DNA of 15,296 bases from JBMNRY01 sp050944915 (GTDB lineage Bacteria; Bacillota; Limnochordia; JAAZLZ01). Below, in pieces: positions 14,780-15,296 of the stretch. Position 1 is the first letter of the stretch. Every line of letters starts with the position of its first letter. The notes under the pieces were generated by a model, which worked only from the letters and a program-made list of their open reading frames with translations, was not told the origin of the DNA and searched no databases. Position numbers and translations under genes: made by a program. The stretch is from contig JBMNRY010000048.1 in assembly GCA_050944915.1 (NCBI GenBank), positions 1 to 15,296 on the forward strand, read 5' to 3'.

Positions 14780-15059
14780 TTATCAAATAGAGTTTGCGGG
14801 CATGGGTTTTGTGGTCCTCATGTCCACTTTGTTCACCATCTTGTTAGCCTTGGTCATCTGGCAGTGGTTCAAAAGCTCCCAACTAAGAATTACCAGTCAA
14901 GCAGAACTCGCTAGAGATAAGGCATATCGGAAGCTGGCCGAAGAAGCTGTATCCCTTCACCAGCAAATTGCCGAGTACCAAGAGAAACTGGTCGCCGATT
15001 TGTCGGAGATGAAAGGGAGAATAAAGTCCATCGAGCAGATCCTACGGGAGGTTGAATAG
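14772..15059 (+). CDS. Membrane-anchored coiled-coil protein, partner of the winged-helix regulator
   Basis: 95 residues; ATG 14772 lies inside the end of the winged-helix gene (8-nt overlap), with AAGGGGG about 9 nt upstream. One TM helix (about 11-32, GFVVLMSTLFTILLALVIWQWF) is followed by a long charged coiled coil (about 40-93, with heptads such as LAEEAVSLHQQIAEYQEKLVADL and MKGRIKSIEQILREV). The short polar N-terminus likely faces out and the coiled coil lies in the cytoplasm (by positive-inside bias, K and R following the TM). No enzyme motif. The overlap suggests fixed stoichiometry with the regulator, so it may tether, sense for or oppose it. The role is inferred. Confidence 0.8.
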   Translation: MNNYQIEFAGMGFVVLMSTLFTILLALVIWQWFKSSQLRITSQAELARDKAYRKLAEEAVSLHQQIAEYQEKLVADLSEMKGRIKSIEQILREVE

Positions 15060-15103
15060 TCGGTTAGAACCGAAGAACCTCTCTGGATGGTAGAGACCAA
15101 GAA

Positions 15104-15140
15104 AAGCTCCCTTTTCCAAGATCCTGGGAAGAGGGAGCTT
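15104..15140. terminator. Terminator hairpin after the coiled-coil gene
   Basis: AAGCTCCCT (15104-15112) and AGGGAGCTT (15132-15140) are perfect 9-bp arms, with a further inner TTCC/GGAA pairing. It follows the stop by 44 nt. The U-tract is better on the minus strand (CTTTTCTTGG), so it may also stop a leftward gene beyond the window. A smaller palindrome, TCGGTT-AG-AACCGA (15060-15073), abuts the stop codon. Confidence 0.6.
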
Positions 15141-15296
15141 AATTCAAGCCGGTCGGGGTAGTTTCTATATAACGAAAGGGCAAGGACGGACTCCATACAA
15201 ACGAGCAGTAGTGTTTTTGGCAATCAAAAATTCCAGAGCATGGCAGTGTAGACGTACATAGCACCCTGACCCGAATCGTTGTCTAGTCCATCTGAG

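Noticed and set aside
15141..15296. A gene or RNA in the last 150 bases
   Set aside because: A TATATA word occurs near 15167, but there is no good -35, ribosome binding site or coding pattern before the window ends.
1..15296. CRISPR arrays, insertion sequences, integrases or defence genes
   Set aside because: No regularly spaced repeats, transposase motifs or terminal inverted repeats with target duplications were seen.

Overview
The window looks like chromosomal DNA from a Gram-positive, clostridia-like bacterium (Bacillota). The reasons are strong GGAGG-type ribosome binding sites, frequent TTG and GTG starts, a pyruvyl-transferase/glycosyltransferase envelope operon, a P-II/DUF1538 module and several multidomain cyclic-di-GMP proteins. 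Base composition is balanced and similar throughout. I see no insertion sequence, phage gene, tRNA, rRNA or CRISPR array. Lineage below phylum is not determined here.

Layout. (1) 1-816, minus: 5' part of a divergent coenzyme F420-0:L-glutamate ligase-like gene that runs off the left edge, preceded by a candidate promoter and a GC-rich structured leader. (2) 1157-5238, minus: a tightly packed three-gene envelope glycan operon: a GT4-GT2 fusion glycosyltransferase, a polysaccharide pyruvyl transferase (ATGA overlap) and a GT4 glycosyltransferase with a TTG start. (3) 5441-5615, plus: a hairpin, a perfect ribosome binding site and a 40-residue single-pass membrane miniprotein, ending at a convergent terminator. 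(4) 5662-7828, minus: a duplicated DUF1538 membrane protein overlapping a protein made of two P-II-like domains; it has an extended -10 promoter and an unexplained leader of about 330 nt. (5) 8223-9925, minus: a sensor diguanylate cyclase (solute-binding sensor, TM, PAS, GGDEF) broken by a one-base frameshift. (6) 10186-10476, minus: a small three-TM protein followed by a long hairpin. (7) 11043-13523, plus: a response regulator with REC, two PAS domains, a degenerate GGDEF and an intact EAL domain. (8) 13674-14228, minus: a maltose/galactoside-type O-acetyltransferase. (9) 14441-15059, plus: an ArsR-like winged-helix regulator overlapping a membrane-anchored coiled-coil protein, behind an operator-like palindrome.

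How the genes may work together. The three-gene operon should build and pyruvylate a cell-surface glycan. The P-II-like/DUF1538 pair has the form of a transporter with its own regulatory protein. The cyclase and the phosphodiesterase would oppose each other in cyclic-di-GMP turnover, but as sequenced the cyclase is disrupted. The winged-helix/coiled-coil pair may be a small self-regulated membrane sensing module; its translation start is unusual. The strongest candidates for under-described biology are the DUF1538/P-II module with its leader and the winged-helix/membrane coiled-coil pair.
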